Of a DNA stretch of 64,000 nucleotides, positions 51,076 through 59,357 are shown piece after piece. Both the position numbers and the translations under genes were made by a program. Each line of letters begins with the position of its first letter. The stretch's first letter is position 1. The notes beneath the pieces are model-generated. The model saw nothing but the letters and a program-made list of their open reading frames with translations. It searched no databases and was not told the origin of the DNA. Origin of the DNA: an uncultured Eubacteriales bacterium (lineage in GTDB: Bacteria; Bacillota; Clostridia; Oscillospirales; Oscillospiraceae); assembly GCA_900544765.1 (NCBI GenBank), contig UQWI01000009.1, positions 1 through 64,000 on the forward strand, in the 5' to 3' direction.

Positions 51076-51738
51076 ATGGAGCTTTCCGAAATACTCTCCC
51101 GCTGTGACCACACCCTTCTGTCCGTAACCGCCACCAGCGAGGAAATCCGCACTCTCTGCGACGAGGCCATCGAGTACGGCTGCGCCAGCGTCTGCATCCC
51201 CGCCTGCCACGTCAGGGGCGCGAAGGCCTACGTCGGCGACCAGATGAAGATATGCACCGTCATCGGCTTCCCCAACGGCTATTCCACCACCGAGAGCAAG
51301 GCTTTTGAGGCCGAGGACGCCGTCAACAACGGCGCCGACGAGATTGACATGGTCGCCAATATCTGCATGGCCAAGGACGGCCACTGGGACGGCGTGCTCG
51401 AGGACATCGTGGCCGTCAGGAGGGCCACCGAGGGCAAGATTCTCAAGGTCATCATCGAGTGCTGCCTGCTCACCGACGAAGAGAAGCGCCAGATGTGCCG
51501 CGTGGTCACGCAGTCCGGCGCGGACTTCATCAAGACCAGCACCGGCTTTTCCACCGGCGGCGCCACCTTTGACGACGTAGCGCTCCTGCGCCGCTTCTCC
51601 GGCCTGGACGTCAAGGTCAAGGCCGCAGGCGGCATCAAGACCCTCGAGGACGCCGAGAAGTTCATCGAGCTCGGAGCCGACCGCCTCGGCACCAGCCGCA
51701 TCGTCAAGCTGGCCAAGGCCATGGAGCAGCAGGGATGA
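51076..51738 (+). CDS. deoC: Deoxyribose-phosphate aldolase
   Basis: Cleaves 2-deoxyribose-5-phosphate to glyceraldehyde-3-phosphate and acetaldehyde in nucleoside breakdown. 220 residues, class I aldolase barrel. DHTLLSVTAT near 11, EIDMVANI near 88, LKVIIECCLL near 121, the Schiff-base Lys in DFIKTSTGFSTGGAT near 152, and VKVKAAGGIKT near 178. GGAG precedes the ATG. Coupled by ATGA to the SHOCT gene. Confidence 0.97.
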   Translation: MELSEILSRCDHTLLSVTATSEEIRTLCDEAIEYGCASVCIPACHVRGAKAYVGDQMKICTVIGFPNGYSTTESKAFEAEDAVNNGADEIDMVANICMAKDGHWDGVLEDIVAVRRATEGKILKVIIECCLLTDEEKRQMCRVVTQSGADFIKTSTGFSTGGATFDDVALLRRFSGLDVKVKAAGGIKTLEDAEKFIELGADRLGTSRIVKLAKAMEQQG

Positions 51739-52163
51739 ACGGCGATTTCAACGATTTCAATAACTTCAACGACTTCAACAATTCCAACGGATTTCGCCGC
51801 CGCGGCAGGCGCGTGACGTACCGGCCCAGCAAGGCGTCCGCCGCGATATCCACGGTTGCCGGCGCGGTGATGTGCCTGATAGGTATCTTCATTGTAATAC
51901 CCAGCTTCGGGCTCTTCGGCATATTCTGGACGGCGCTGGCAATAGCCATCACGGCGCTCAACGCCTACAGGGCCTTTGGCAAGAAGAACATCGGCCCGGA
52001 AATCTATATTGAGGACGACTCCCCCCAACCGCAGCAGCCCGCCGAAAGAGAGCAGGACGATATAGAGCAGCGTCTGGAAAAGCTCTCCGAGCTGCACGAC
52101 AAGGGCCTCATCACCTATGAGGAGTACGAAAAGAAGCGTCAGGAAATCCTCGACGAGCTGTAA
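51735..52163 (+). CDS. SHOCT-domain membrane protein with Asn/Phe-rich N-terminus
   Basis: 142 residues. The first 20 are a tandem FN(D/N) repeat (FNDFNNFNDFNN). A basic stretch, two helices (about 35-58 and 62-80) and an acidic linker follow. A C-terminal SHOCT motif LEKLSELHDKGLITYEEYEKKRQEIL fills about 113-138. SHOCT segments are found at the ends of many membrane proteins and probably mediate assembly. Overlaps deoC by 4 bp; a functional link to deoC is not evident. Confidence 0.85.
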   Translation: MNGDFNDFNNFNDFNNSNGFRRRGRRVTYRPSKASAAISTVAGAVMCLIGIFIVIPSFGLFGIFWTALAIAITALNAYRAFGKKNIGPEIYIEDDSPQPQQPAEREQDDIEQRLEKLSELHDKGLITYEEYEKKRQEILDEL

Positions 52164-52190
52164 AAAAAGCGCCCCGCGGGGCGCTTTTTT
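52163..52190 (+). terminator. Terminator of the deoC operon
   Basis: AAAAAGCGCCCC and GGGGCGCTTTTTT around CG, immediately after the stop codon. The 220 bases to 52384 hold only a second hairpin (AACGGCGGCGC/GCGCCGCCGTT, about 52335-52360) near the end of the convergent hydrolase gene. Confidence 0.9.
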
Positions 52191-52384
52191 GCGTCTTTTC
52201 GCCGTGTTAAAACTCCTTGCATTACAAAATCCTCATTTTGAAGCGTTTCTTCTCCCATAATTAAAACTTGCAGTAATCCATTTCAGTACCTTCCCGCCTT
52301 GATTACCTATAAATACAAGCAAGTGTGACTGTCAACGGCGGCGCATACGCGCCGCCGTTGTCTGCCTCAGCCTGTTTTGCTATT

Positions 52385-53311
52385 TTACTTAAAATTTGTG
52401 TGCTGATCTTGATATAAGTCGTTCGAATATATTTCCGCATTGTCGCCTGCAAAAGCTTTGGCTGCTTCATCATCGCCTTGAAGGTGCCACATAAACCAAG
52501 CTGTCACATAGCCATTTGCTGCGTAAAGTGTCTCGTTATGGGGGGTATCTTTTCTGCGTAGCATGGCTTTATTGCTGTCTATGTCAGAATAGACGGATTG
52601 AAGTTGTTCACCTGTTATGACCCAATCATCTCCACCTCCCGCGCCTGCAATCAGCAGAACAGGGATGTCAACAAGCGCTGCGTCATAATCCCATTCGAGA
52701 TTATGTGCGAGTTCTTTGTTCGTGGGGGATAGGCTTACAGCGGTTTTATATATGTCCGCATGCTTCTGTTCTGTAACGGCGTTAAGCACGCCGACTCCTC
52801 CTTGCGAATGCCCAGCGACGCCTACATTATCAAAATCCACTTTCTGATAGAATACGTTTTCATTCCCGCCTATGCCTTCGCTGTCATTGAGCTTCTGTAA
52901 GTGCCTAATACACATTTCTGCGCTAAACCCACTCCAATCATATTCTTCTTCTGTCCCAATTACGATAAATCCCCATGATGCAAAATGTTCCGGGATAGAA
53001 AGATATTTGGATATGGGAGTGCCGCTTCCATTGCATACAACAATGACAGGGTATTTTTTATCTGTTGTTTCGAGTTCAGACGGATAATAAATCGTATATT
53101 TTGAAAAGCCTTGCAATGCAGGTTCTTCATAAGCAGATACTTCACGGCCGCCAGCTGCCATATATTTGGCTTCGATAGGGCCTCCAGTTTCAGCGTCTTG
53201 TATATAGTCGGCAGGCACAGCAGGCCTGCTCCCCAAAAATTTCAGAAAAACGAATATTCCGACAATCAGGGTTAAAGCAGCAATGCCAATTATTATCAAC
53301 ACTTTCCTCAT
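52385..53311 (-). CDS. Membrane-anchored alpha/beta hydrolase
   Basis: 308 residues. One N-terminal helix (about 3-27), then an alpha/beta hydrolase domain: VVCNGSGTP near 92 (oxyanion region), nucleophile elbow GHSQGGVG near 168, and a later LIAGAGGGDDW with Asp. The likely catalytic His is in DTPHNETLY near 261. Resembles dienelactone-hydrolase or PET-hydrolase-like esterases; substrate unknown. Base composition is clearly AT-richer than neighbours and codon use differs. Follows the TetR gene by 21 bp and is probably controlled by it. Confidence 0.85.
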   Translation of the reverse strand: MRKVLIIIGIAALTLIVGIFVFLKFLGSRPAVPADYIQDAETGGPIEAKYMAAGGREVSAYEEPALQGFSKYTIYYPSELETTDKKYPVIVVCNGSGTPISKYLSIPEHFASWGFIVIGTEEEYDWSGFSAEMCIRHLQKLNDSEGIGGNENVFYQKVDFDNVGVAGHSQGGVGVLNAVTEQKHADIYKTAVSLSPTNKELAHNLEWDYDAALVDIPVLLIAGAGGGDDWVITGEQLQSVYSDIDSNKAMLRRKDTPHNETLYAANGYVTAWFMWHLQGDDEAAKAFAGDNAEIYSNDLYQDQHTNFK

Positions 53312-53332
53312 GGATATGTGATTTCCTCGCCC

Positions 53333-53836
53333 TTAAATTTCGTGATTTGAAAACATTTGCTCCATTTCTTCGGGACTTTCTTCCATCCCCCGTAATATCC
53401 ATTCGTTTACCAAGCCGCAAAGTGCGCCGGACATAAAGGCTGTTTGATATGTGCTCTTCAATTCGCCCGTCAAACTTTGCTTGCCGCATAGAACAATATG
53501 CTCCATGAGCAAATGAGAAAGTCCGGCACGATAAAGTAAATCAATTTCTTCTCTCATATCTAAAAAGTGACGGAACATTTCAGCAATAACGTGGGGATAA
53601 CGATCCGGATAAGCAATAAATTCGCTCCACCACTTAGAAGTTCCCTCCTCCAAAAACTGACGAATGATTTCTTCAGTGCTCTGATAGTTTCGGTAAAAGG
53701 AATTGCGGCTCACACCAGCTTCCTGAACTAAATCGGTTACAGTAATTTTGTTGTACGGCTTTCTTTTCATTAGCCGAAAAAGGGACTGTGTAATACATTC
53801 ACAGACAAACATATTGGTTGGGTGTGTTCTTCTCAT
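53333..53836 (-). CDS. TetR-family transcriptional regulator
   Basis: 167 residues. N-terminal HTH: ITQSLFRLMKRKPYNKITVTDLVQEAGVSRNSFYRNYQSTEEII at about 15-58, then a helical ligand domain. TetR_C-like QTAFMSGALCGLVNEWILRGMEESPEEM near 135 is typical of clostridial members. It shares low GC with the hydrolase gene, suggesting the two arrived together. A long inverted repeat lies just upstream. Confidence 0.9.
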   Translation of the reverse strand: MRRTHPTNMFVCECITQSLFRLMKRKPYNKITVTDLVQEAGVSRNSFYRNYQSTEEIIRQFLEEGTSKWWSEFIAYPDRYPHVIAEMFRHFLDMREEIDLLYRAGLSHLLMEHIVLCGKQSLTGELKSTYQTAFMSGALCGLVNEWILRGMEESPEEMEQMFSNHEI

Positions 53837-53871
53837 TAGTGGGTACCTCTTGGATTAGTCACTGCAGCAAG

Positions 53872-53921
53872 TGTACCAGAGTCAGCGTGGAAGTGCAATA
53901 TCTGTAAGGCGCACTGGTACA
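53872..53921. promoter_or_regulatory. Candidate TetR operators
   Basis: TGTACCAG (53872-53879) and its exact inverse CTGGTACA (53914-53921), 42 bp apart start to start, upstream of the TetR gene. A related CACTGGTATAC lies within the infC promoter (54094-54104), which may be coincidence. Confidence 0.45.
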
Positions 53922-54076
53922 ACGCGGCACAAATTGCTCCATTTAATGAGAGGAATATCAAAAGGAAAGCGGGGAAGGCTCGAGACTTTCCCGCTTGCTC
54001 ATTCAGTTTTTTGCAAACTATTCTTCGCCTCGGTGGAATTTGAGGGCCTGGAGCAGGAAATCAAGTGAAATCGAGC

Positions 54077-54105
54077 TTGACAAACGTCAGGCACACTGGT
54101 ATACT
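54077..54105 (+). promoter_or_regulatory. Promoter of the infC operon
   Basis: TTGACA (54077-54082), 17-bp spacer, TATACT (54100-54105). The leader is about 175 bases. Confidence 0.85.
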
Positions 54106-54111
54106 ATATGC

Positions 54112-54286
54112 GCTAAAACAAAGCAGGACGGTATCCGCCGTACTCACCCGGCCGCAAGAGGCGCGCCGAGGTCAACATTATCTGCAAGGCCCGAGGGGTT
54201 ATTTGTGATGTTTTGCGCGGATGCTGTCACAGCGTCCGCGCTTTTTGCGCGTTCGGGCTTTTTAAACTTCGCGGGAGGTGTCTTTC
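54112..54286 (+). promoter_or_regulatory. infC leader with attenuator (L20-type)
   Basis: The leader ends in a strong intrinsic terminator (GCGCGGATGCTG/CAGCGTCCGCGC with loop TCA, 54215-54241, then TTTTT) 40 bases before infC. Upstream segments (GGTATCCGCCG, GGCCGCAAGAGGCGCGCC) can fold alternatively. In Firmicutes, L20 binds the infC leader and causes premature termination; this layout fits. L20-site bases were not verified. Confidence 0.7.
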
Positions 54287-54868
54287 ATAGCAGTCACAGA
54301 TTATCAGGTCAACGAGGAAATACGCGACCGGGAGGTGCGCCTCATCGGTGAGAACGGCGAGCAGCTGGGCATAATGTCGAGCCGCGACGCCATGCAGATC
54401 GCCATTGAGAAGGATCTGGATTTGGTCAAAATCGCGCCGGGTTCCACTCCGCCTGTCTGCAAGATAATGGATTACGGCAAGTACCGTTTCGAGCAGAGCA
54501 AGCGTGAGAAAGAGGCCCGCAAGAATCAGCGCGTGATTGAGGTCAAGGAGATCCGCATGTCCCCCAGCATCGGAGAGAACGACTTTCTCGTCAAGCTCCG
54601 CAACGGCCAGAAGTTCCTCGCCGACGGGGATCGAGTGAAAGTCACCGTGCGCTTCCGCGGCAGGGAGATGGCTCACACCAACATCGGTGAGCAGCTCCTG
54701 CGTGACTTTGCGGACCGCTGCTCCGAGATAGCAAACCTCGACAAGCAGCCCAAGCTTGAGGGCAGGAACATGTCCATCTTCCTCTCGCCCAAGCCGCAGG
54801 CCCCCGCCAAGAAGCAGCCCAAACAGCCCAAGGAGGCGGCCACCCCCGCCCCCGGCGCCAACGAGTAA
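54287..54868 (+). CDS. infC: Translation initiation factor IF-3, apparent ATA start
   Basis: 193 residues. N-domain VNEEIRDREVRLIGENGEQLGIMSSRDAM near 7, linker YGKYRFEQSKREKEARKNQ near 60-78, and C-domain KEIRMSPSIGENDF near 83, with a Pro/Lys/Ala-rich tail. The start is most likely ATA 54287: GGAGGTG (54274-54280) is six bases upstream, and the protein then begins where IF-3 normally does. The alternative GTG 54278 is part of the Shine-Dalgarno itself. Rare start codons in infC are the basis of IF-3 autoregulation. Confidence 0.93.
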   Translation: MAVTDYQVNEEIRDREVRLIGENGEQLGIMSSRDAMQIAIEKDLDLVKIAPGSTPPVCKIMDYGKYRFEQSKREKEARKNQRVIEVKEIRMSPSIGENDFLVKLRNGQKFLADGDRVKVTVRFRGREMAHTNIGEQLLRDFADRCSEIANLDKQPKLEGRNMSIFLSPKPQAPAKKQPKQPKEAATPAPGANE

Positions 54869-54895
54869 ACCGCCACAAGGAAGGAGAAAAATACA

Positions 54896-55093
54896 ATGCC
54901 GAAACTGAAGACGCATTCCGGCGCGAAGAAGAGGTTCAACCTCACCAAGTCCGGCAAGGTCAAACGCGCTCACGCTTACAAGAGCCACATTCTCACCAAG
55001 AAAGACACCAAGCGCAAGAGGGGCCTCCGTCAGGGCGCCTACGCGGACGTCACCAATGTCTCCGCGATAAAGCGTATGATTCCGTATAAATAA
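54896..55093 (+). CDS. rpmI: 50S ribosomal protein L35
   Basis: 65 residues, basic: [48 protein letters not shown] precedes the ATG. Middle gene of infC-rpmI-rplT. Confidence 0.98.
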   Translation: MPKLKTHSGAKKRFNLTKSGKVKRAHAYKSHILTKKDTKRKRGLRQGAYADVTNVSAIKRMIPYK

Positions 55094-55108
55094 GAGGAGG
55101 CGTAAGAA

Positions 55109-55462
55109 ATGGCTAGAGTCAAGGGCGCGATGATGACGCGCAAGAGAAGAAACAAGATGCTCGGTCTTGCGAAGGGCTACTGGGGCAACAAGTCCCGCCA
55201 CTTCAAGATGGCCAAGCAGCAGGTGATGAAGTCCGGCCGTTACGCCTACGTCGGCCGCAAGCAGAAGAAGCGCGATTTCCGCTCCCTCTGGATCACCCGC
55301 ATCTCCGCCGGCTGCAAGCTCAACGGCATGAACTACTCCACCTTTATGCACGGCCTCAAGAAGGCGGGCATCAACATGAACCGCAAGATGCTCTCCGAGA
55401 CCGCTATACACGACCCCGCCGCCTTTACCGCTCTCTGCGAGCAGGCCAAGGCCGCGCTTTGA
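55109..55462 (+). CDS. rplT: 50S ribosomal protein L20
   Basis: 117 residues, standard. [66 protein letters not shown]. Besides assembling the 50S subunit it is the expected repressor of this operon through the leader. GAGGAGG precedes the ATG. Confidence 0.98.
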   Translation: MARVKGAMMTRKRRNKMLGLAKGYWGNKSRHFKMAKQQVMKSGRYAYVGRKQKKRDFRSLWITRISAGCKLNGMNYSTFMHGLKKAGINMNRKMLSETAIHDPAAFTALCEQAKAAL

Positions 55463-55467
55463 GTCAA

Positions 55468-55503
55468 AAAAGGCTGACCCATACGGGCCAGCCTTTTATT
55501 TTT
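55468..55503 (+). terminator. Terminator of the infC operon
   Basis: AAAGGCTG-ACCC and GGGC-CAGCCTTTT stem, then ATTTTT. Confidence 0.88.
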
Positions 55504-55511
55504 GCCATGCG

Positions 55512-55551
55512 TCCAAAAGAAAAGGAAGGCTCCGAGGAGCCTTCCTTTTTG
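55512..55551 (-). terminator. Terminator of the rnfCDG operon
   Basis: AAAAGGAAGGCTCC and GGAGCCTTCCTTTT (loop GA G), T-rich on both strands, three bases from the stop at 55554. Bidirectional. Confidence 0.88.
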
Positions 55552-55553
55552 TT

Positions 55554-56009
55554 TTACAGCAGTATTCCCATGAAGCACTGGCAGGCGAGATACATCACGA
55601 AACCCACGCAGGCGGGAGTCAGAACGTTGCTCTTTCCGGAGAGCAGGCGCTCACGTATCGTGCCGAAGAGGAAAGCCAGCACGGTGAAGAGTATGGCGCC
55701 TATCACGCCGATGCGCAGGGCCTCGCCCGCGTCGGCCAGGCCGGCCGCCCAGGGCATCAGCCAGAAGGTCAGCAGGGCCATGGCTGCAGTCAGCGCCCAG
55801 CAGCGCGCCGGCTTCTTCACGCCGGTGAAGTAGTCGATATAGCAGTCTATCACCATGGCCAGGATGGACACAGCCGCGAGGCAGGGGATGTCGATGTTCG
55901 GCAGCCAGGCCGTGATGGGGGCGAAGGCGCGCAGCAGCACAGCCAGCAGGCAGGCGGCGCCGACTACTCCGGCCAGCACCGTATTGAGTTTAAAAGTCAC
56001 AGCTTTCAT
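55554..56009 (-). CDS. Membrane protein downstream of rnfG
   Basis: 151 residues, four or five predicted helices (about 10-33, 38-55, 68-92, 98-120, 128-148). Basic TGVKKPARCW and IRERLLSGKSN loops sit between them. Unrecognised. It occupies the place where rnfE would normally follow rnfG but shows no RnfE/RnfA motif, so it is not a remnant of these. GGGAGGC precedes ATG 56009, 15 bp after rnfG. A role with the Rnf complex is inferred from position only. Confidence 0.7.
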   Translation of the reverse strand: MKAVTFKLNTVLAGVVGAACLLAVLLRAFAPITAWLPNIDIPCLAAVSILAMVIDCYIDYFTGVKKPARCWALTAAMALLTFWLMPWAAGLADAGEALRIGVIGAILFTVLAFLFGTIRERLLSGKSNVLTPACVGFVMYLACQCFMGILL

Positions 56010-56024
56010 ATTCTCAGCCTCCCT

Positions 56025-57056
56025 TTACTCAGCCGCGCCAATGGCGTCCTTGACGGCATTCATGATACCGTTGCTCGTGTAGGTTGCTCCCGCAACCACG
56101 TCGACGTCGGGCGAATTGGCGGCGACTATCGCTTCGGGTATCTGCTCGAGCGCGCCGGAGGCGATGCTGAGCGTCTCGCTGTTGTCCACAACGGTCACGC
56201 TGGTTATGGTGTCGCCGTCCATGGTCACCTCAACGGTGATGGGACCTATGAAGCCGTCGGCAGTGCCGGTGAGGGCGCCGTCCGTACCACCGCCGCCCGC
56301 CTTGCTAAGGGCGTCCTTGACGGCGTTGATGATGCCGTTGCTGGTGTAGGTGGCGCCGGCCACGATGTCCACATCGGCCGTGTCGGCCTCGACTATGGCG
56401 GCCGGAATCTGCTCGAGCGCGTCTCCCGCGATGCTCGGCGTCTCGCTGTTGGAGACTATAGTGACGGAGGTGATGTCGTCGCCGTCCATAGTGACCTCGA
56501 CGGTGATGGGTCCGCCGAAGCCGCTGCCCTCGCCTGTGAGGGCGCCGTCGGCGCCGACGCCGGAGTCGGCCATGAACTTGGCGGCGTTGTTTACGGCGCT
56601 GAGCACGGCGCTGGAGGTTATCGTCGCGCCGGTGATGCTGTCAACGTCGGCGATGCTGGTGTCCCCGGTTCCGCCCAGCAGGCTGCCGAGGAAGTCCCAG
56701 TCGTTCTTGGCCTTCTGGCCGAGGCCGAAGGTCTCGTGCGCGTCGAGCACGGAGATGGAGTAGACGGTGCCGTCGTTGAGGACGCCGACCAGCAGGTCGA
56801 TGTCATCGGCAAAGCCGGAGGCGGTCATCCTGAGCGCCACGCCGTTGTCATTGCGGTAGACAGCCTTGATGCTGCTGTCGGAGCCGGTGTACTCCTCTTC
56901 CTCGTACTCGCCACCGCCGGGCAGGACGTAGCTGAGTATCTGGTCGAACTCCTCCTGCGCCTTGGTCTCGCTGGTTCCGGCGAGCACCGAGCTGGCCCCG
57001 AAGAGCACCAGCGCACAGATGAGGATTACGGCGACGGGTATCATAAGCTTTTTCAT
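56025..57056 (-). CDS. rnfG: RnfG with two additional FMN-binding domains
   Basis: 343 residues; ordinary RnfG is near 200. One N-terminal helix, then an RnfG-like FMN-binding domain with flavinylation motif SITGATITS near 138-146. Two short FMN_bind modules of about 85 residues follow (about 175-255 and 260-343). Each begins GPITVEVTMDGD and ends VAGATYTSNGI, with a Thr suited to covalent FMN. The protein may thus carry up to three FMN. It is anchored outside the membrane, coupled to rnfD, and ApbE lies in the same cluster. Confidence 0.88.
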   Translation of the reverse strand: MKKLMIPVAVILICALVLFGASSVLAGTSETKAQEEFDQILSYVLPGGGEYEEEEYTGSDSSIKAVYRNDNGVALRMTASGFADDIDLLVGVLNDGTVYSISVLDAHETFGLGQKAKNDWDFLGSLLGGTGDTSIADVDSITGATITSSAVLSAVNNAAKFMADSGVGADGALTGEGSGFGGPITVEVTMDGDDITSVTIVSNSETPSIAGDALEQIPAAIVEADTADVDIVAGATYTSNGIINAVKDALSKAGGGGTDGALTGTADGFIGPITVEVTMDGDTITSVTVVDNSETLSIASGALEQIPEAIVAANSPDVDVVAGATYTSNGIMNAVKDAIGAAE

Positions 57057-58027
57057 TTCCCGACGCCTCCTTTCATAACGCCGAATCGTCTCGGGGGCAG
57101 AGCTCTGTCAAGCGCCCAGGCGCAGGCGTTCATAATCAGGATTGCGTAGGTCACGCCCTCCGGGAAGATACCGAAGTAGCGGATGATGATGGTCAGCACG
57201 CCGCAGCCGATGCCGTAGATGAGCTGCGCGGCGGGCAGGGTCGGGCTGGTGGCATAGTCGGTGGCCATGAAGATGGCGCCGAGCATCACGCCGCCGCCCA
57301 TGACGCTGTAGAGCATCCAGGTGAGCGCGTTGTCTCCCTTGAAGAACACGAGGCTGAGCACCGCGACCGTGCCGATATAGGCGACGGGGATGCGCCAGGA
57401 TATTACCTTGCGGTAGAGCAGCCAGGCAAAGCCTATGAGCAGCGCAAGGGTGCAGACCTCTCCGAGGCTGCCGCCGTGGTTGCCGAGGAACATGTTGACG
57501 AGGCTCGTGTCTGCGGGCAGGGAGCCCATGTGCATGTTCTGCATTGGTGTGACGCTGGCGACGATGTCGACGCCGCCGAAGGCCCCGGCGGAAACGCTGT
57601 CGGTGGTAAAGCGGGTGACCGCGGAGGGCCAGAAGAGCATTATAAAGGCTCTGCCGCCCAGGGCGGGATTGAAGATGTTCTGGCCCAGGCCGCCGACGAG
57701 GCCCTTCACCACGATGATGGCGAAGGCGTCGCCCACGATGACCACCCAGTACGGGCAGCTGACGGGCAGCGAGAAGGCCAGGAGCACGCCGGTGACGACT
57801 GCGGAGAGGTCTCCGACGGTCATCTTGCGGCGCATTGCGAGGCACATCAGCGCCTCAAACACTACGCAGGCGGCCGCGGATATTGCGGTGAGGACAAGCG
57901 CCCTGAAGCCGAAGATTATCACAGCCGCGATAAGTGCCGGGACGAGAGCGATAAGCACGTCCAGCATTATCTTGCTGGTGCTGTCTTTGCTCCTGATGTG
58001 GGGCGCGGCGGAAACATTAAGGTTCAT
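57053..58027 (-). CDS. rnfD: Electron transport complex subunit RnfD
   Basis: 324 residues, about nine membrane helices. N-terminal SAAPHIRSKDSTSKIMLDVLIALVPAL; GGLGQNIFNPALGGRAFIM near 121-139; FMATDYATSPTLPAAQLIYG near 253. The site usually given as SATPL for covalent FMN reads VASVTPMQ near 164: the Thr is kept but the preceding residue differs. ATG 58027 follows GGGAGG; it overlaps the rnfC stop. Confidence 0.94.
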   Translation of the reverse strand: MNLNVSAAPHIRSKDSTSKIMLDVLIALVPALIAAVIIFGFRALVLTAISAAACVVFEALMCLAMRRKMTVGDLSAVVTGVLLAFSLPVSCPYWVVIVGDAFAIIVVKGLVGGLGQNIFNPALGGRAFIMLFWPSAVTRFTTDSVSAGAFGGVDIVASVTPMQNMHMGSLPADTSLVNMFLGNHGGSLGEVCTLALLIGFAWLLYRKVISWRIPVAYIGTVAVLSLVFFKGDNALTWMLYSVMGGGVMLGAIFMATDYATSPTLPAAQLIYGIGCGVLTIIIRYFGIFPEGVTYAILIMNACAWALDRALPPRRFGVMKGGVGK

Positions 58028-58029
58028 GC

Positions 58030-59316
58030 TCACTTTCCTCCCTTCAGCAGACGCTTGGCAAGCACAAAGGTCTCAGTCAGCGGAAGCTTGCCGGGGCAGA
58101 CGAACGAGCAGCAGCCGCACTCCATGCAGTCGTTGAGGTTGAACTCGTCGAGCAGCTCCTTGTCCTCCGCCTTGGCGAAGCGGTAGAGCTGCAGCGGCTG
58201 CAGGTACATCGGGCAGACGGACACGCACTTGCCGCAGCGGATACAGGTGGGCTCGGCCACGTCGGGGTCGCCTTCCGTGAGGCAGAGTATGGCGTTCGTG
58301 CCCTTGACGACAGGCACGTCGAGGCTGGCCACGTTCTTGCCCATCATCGGACCCCCGGCGATGACCTGTGCGGTCTCCTCCTTGATGCCGCCCGCCGCCT
58401 TTATGACGTCGGCAAAGCTGGTGCCGATGCGCACGAGCATGTTTTTGGGCTCATTGGCCCCGTCGCCGGTGACGGTGACTATCTTCTCGAGCAGCGGCTG
58501 GCCGCGCAGCACCGCGCGGTACACGTTGGCCGTGGTTGTTACGTTGAAGAGCGCGCCGCTGCGGGCCCCGGGCGCGACCTCGCGTCCTGTCACGGCCAGT
58601 ATGAGCTGCTTCTTGGCGCCCTGCGGATAGCGGGTGGGCAGCACGCGCACCTCTATCATCGGGTCGTTCCCTGCGGTCTCCTGCAGGGCGGCTATGGCCT
58701 CGGGCTTGTTGTCCTCGACGGCTATTATACTCTTCTCCGCGCCGAGCACGGTGGCGAGCAGCTTCGCGCCGCCGATGACGTCGCCCGGGCAGGTACACAT
58801 GAGCGTGTCGTCGCTGGTGATGTACGGCTCACACTCGCAGGCGTTTATCAGCACCTCTTTGGTTTTGCCGACGTTAGACGCAATCTTGGAGTCGGTCGGG
58901 AAGGCCGCGCCGCCCATGCCCACTATGCCGCACTCGCGCACTATTGCGGCAACTTCCTTCCCGCTCATGCTCAGGTAGCTGGCGTGGCCCGTCATGGGGG
59001 CGGGCGTGTCCTTAAAGTCATTTTTAATAATCACGCACTGCGCCTTGCCGCCGGAGGGGACTTCACGCTCCTCAATGGCGGTGACAGTGCCCGAAACGGA
59101 GGCGTGGACCGGCGAGCACCGGCCTTCGCCGTCGCCGACTATCTGCCCCATGAGCACAGTGTCGCCCACGGCTACCAGCGGCTTGCAGGCTGCGCCTATA
59201 TGCTGGAGCATGGGTATAACAACAGTCTCCGGGGCCGGTACCGGTACCGGCGCGCCGCCGCGCGACATATCCTTGTGCCCGTCCGGGTGGATGCCGCCGC
59301 GAAACAGCTGTTTCAT
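58030..59316 (-). CDS. rnfC: Electron transport complex subunit RnfC
   Basis: 428 residues. NADH and FMN-binding RnfC/NuoF-like core (GIVGMGGAAFPTDSKI near 130, INACECEPYITSDD near 157) and a C-terminal pair of ferredoxin motifs CIRCGKCVSVCP near 365 and CMECGCCSFVCPGKLP near 404. It passes electrons between NAD and the membrane part of the Na+ or H+ pumping Rnf complex. First of rnfC-D-G. Confidence 0.96.
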   Translation of the reverse strand: MKQLFRGGIHPDGHKDMSRGGAPVPVPAPETVVIPMLQHIGAACKPLVAVGDTVLMGQIVGDGEGRCSPVHASVSGTVTAIEEREVPSGGKAQCVIIKNDFKDTPAPMTGHASYLSMSGKEVAAIVRECGIVGMGGAAFPTDSKIASNVGKTKEVLINACECEPYITSDDTLMCTCPGDVIGGAKLLATVLGAEKSIIAVEDNKPEAIAALQETAGNDPMIEVRVLPTRYPQGAKKQLILAVTGREVAPGARSGALFNVTTTANVYRAVLRGQPLLEKIVTVTGDGANEPKNMLVRIGTSFADVIKAAGGIKEETAQVIAGGPMMGKNVASLDVPVVKGTNAILCLTEGDPDVAEPTCIRCGKCVSVCPMYLQPLQLYRFAKAEDKELLDEFNLNDCMECGCCSFVCPGKLPLTETFVLAKRLLKGGK

Positions 59317-59357
59317 ACTTTCACCTCTCTAATAATTGAAACGGATGAGGCAGCGCC

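Noticed and set aside
55554..56009. Membrane gene after rnfG as a divergent rnfE or rnfA
   Set aside because: RnfA and RnfE are about 190-230 residues with six helices and conserved motifs not found here.
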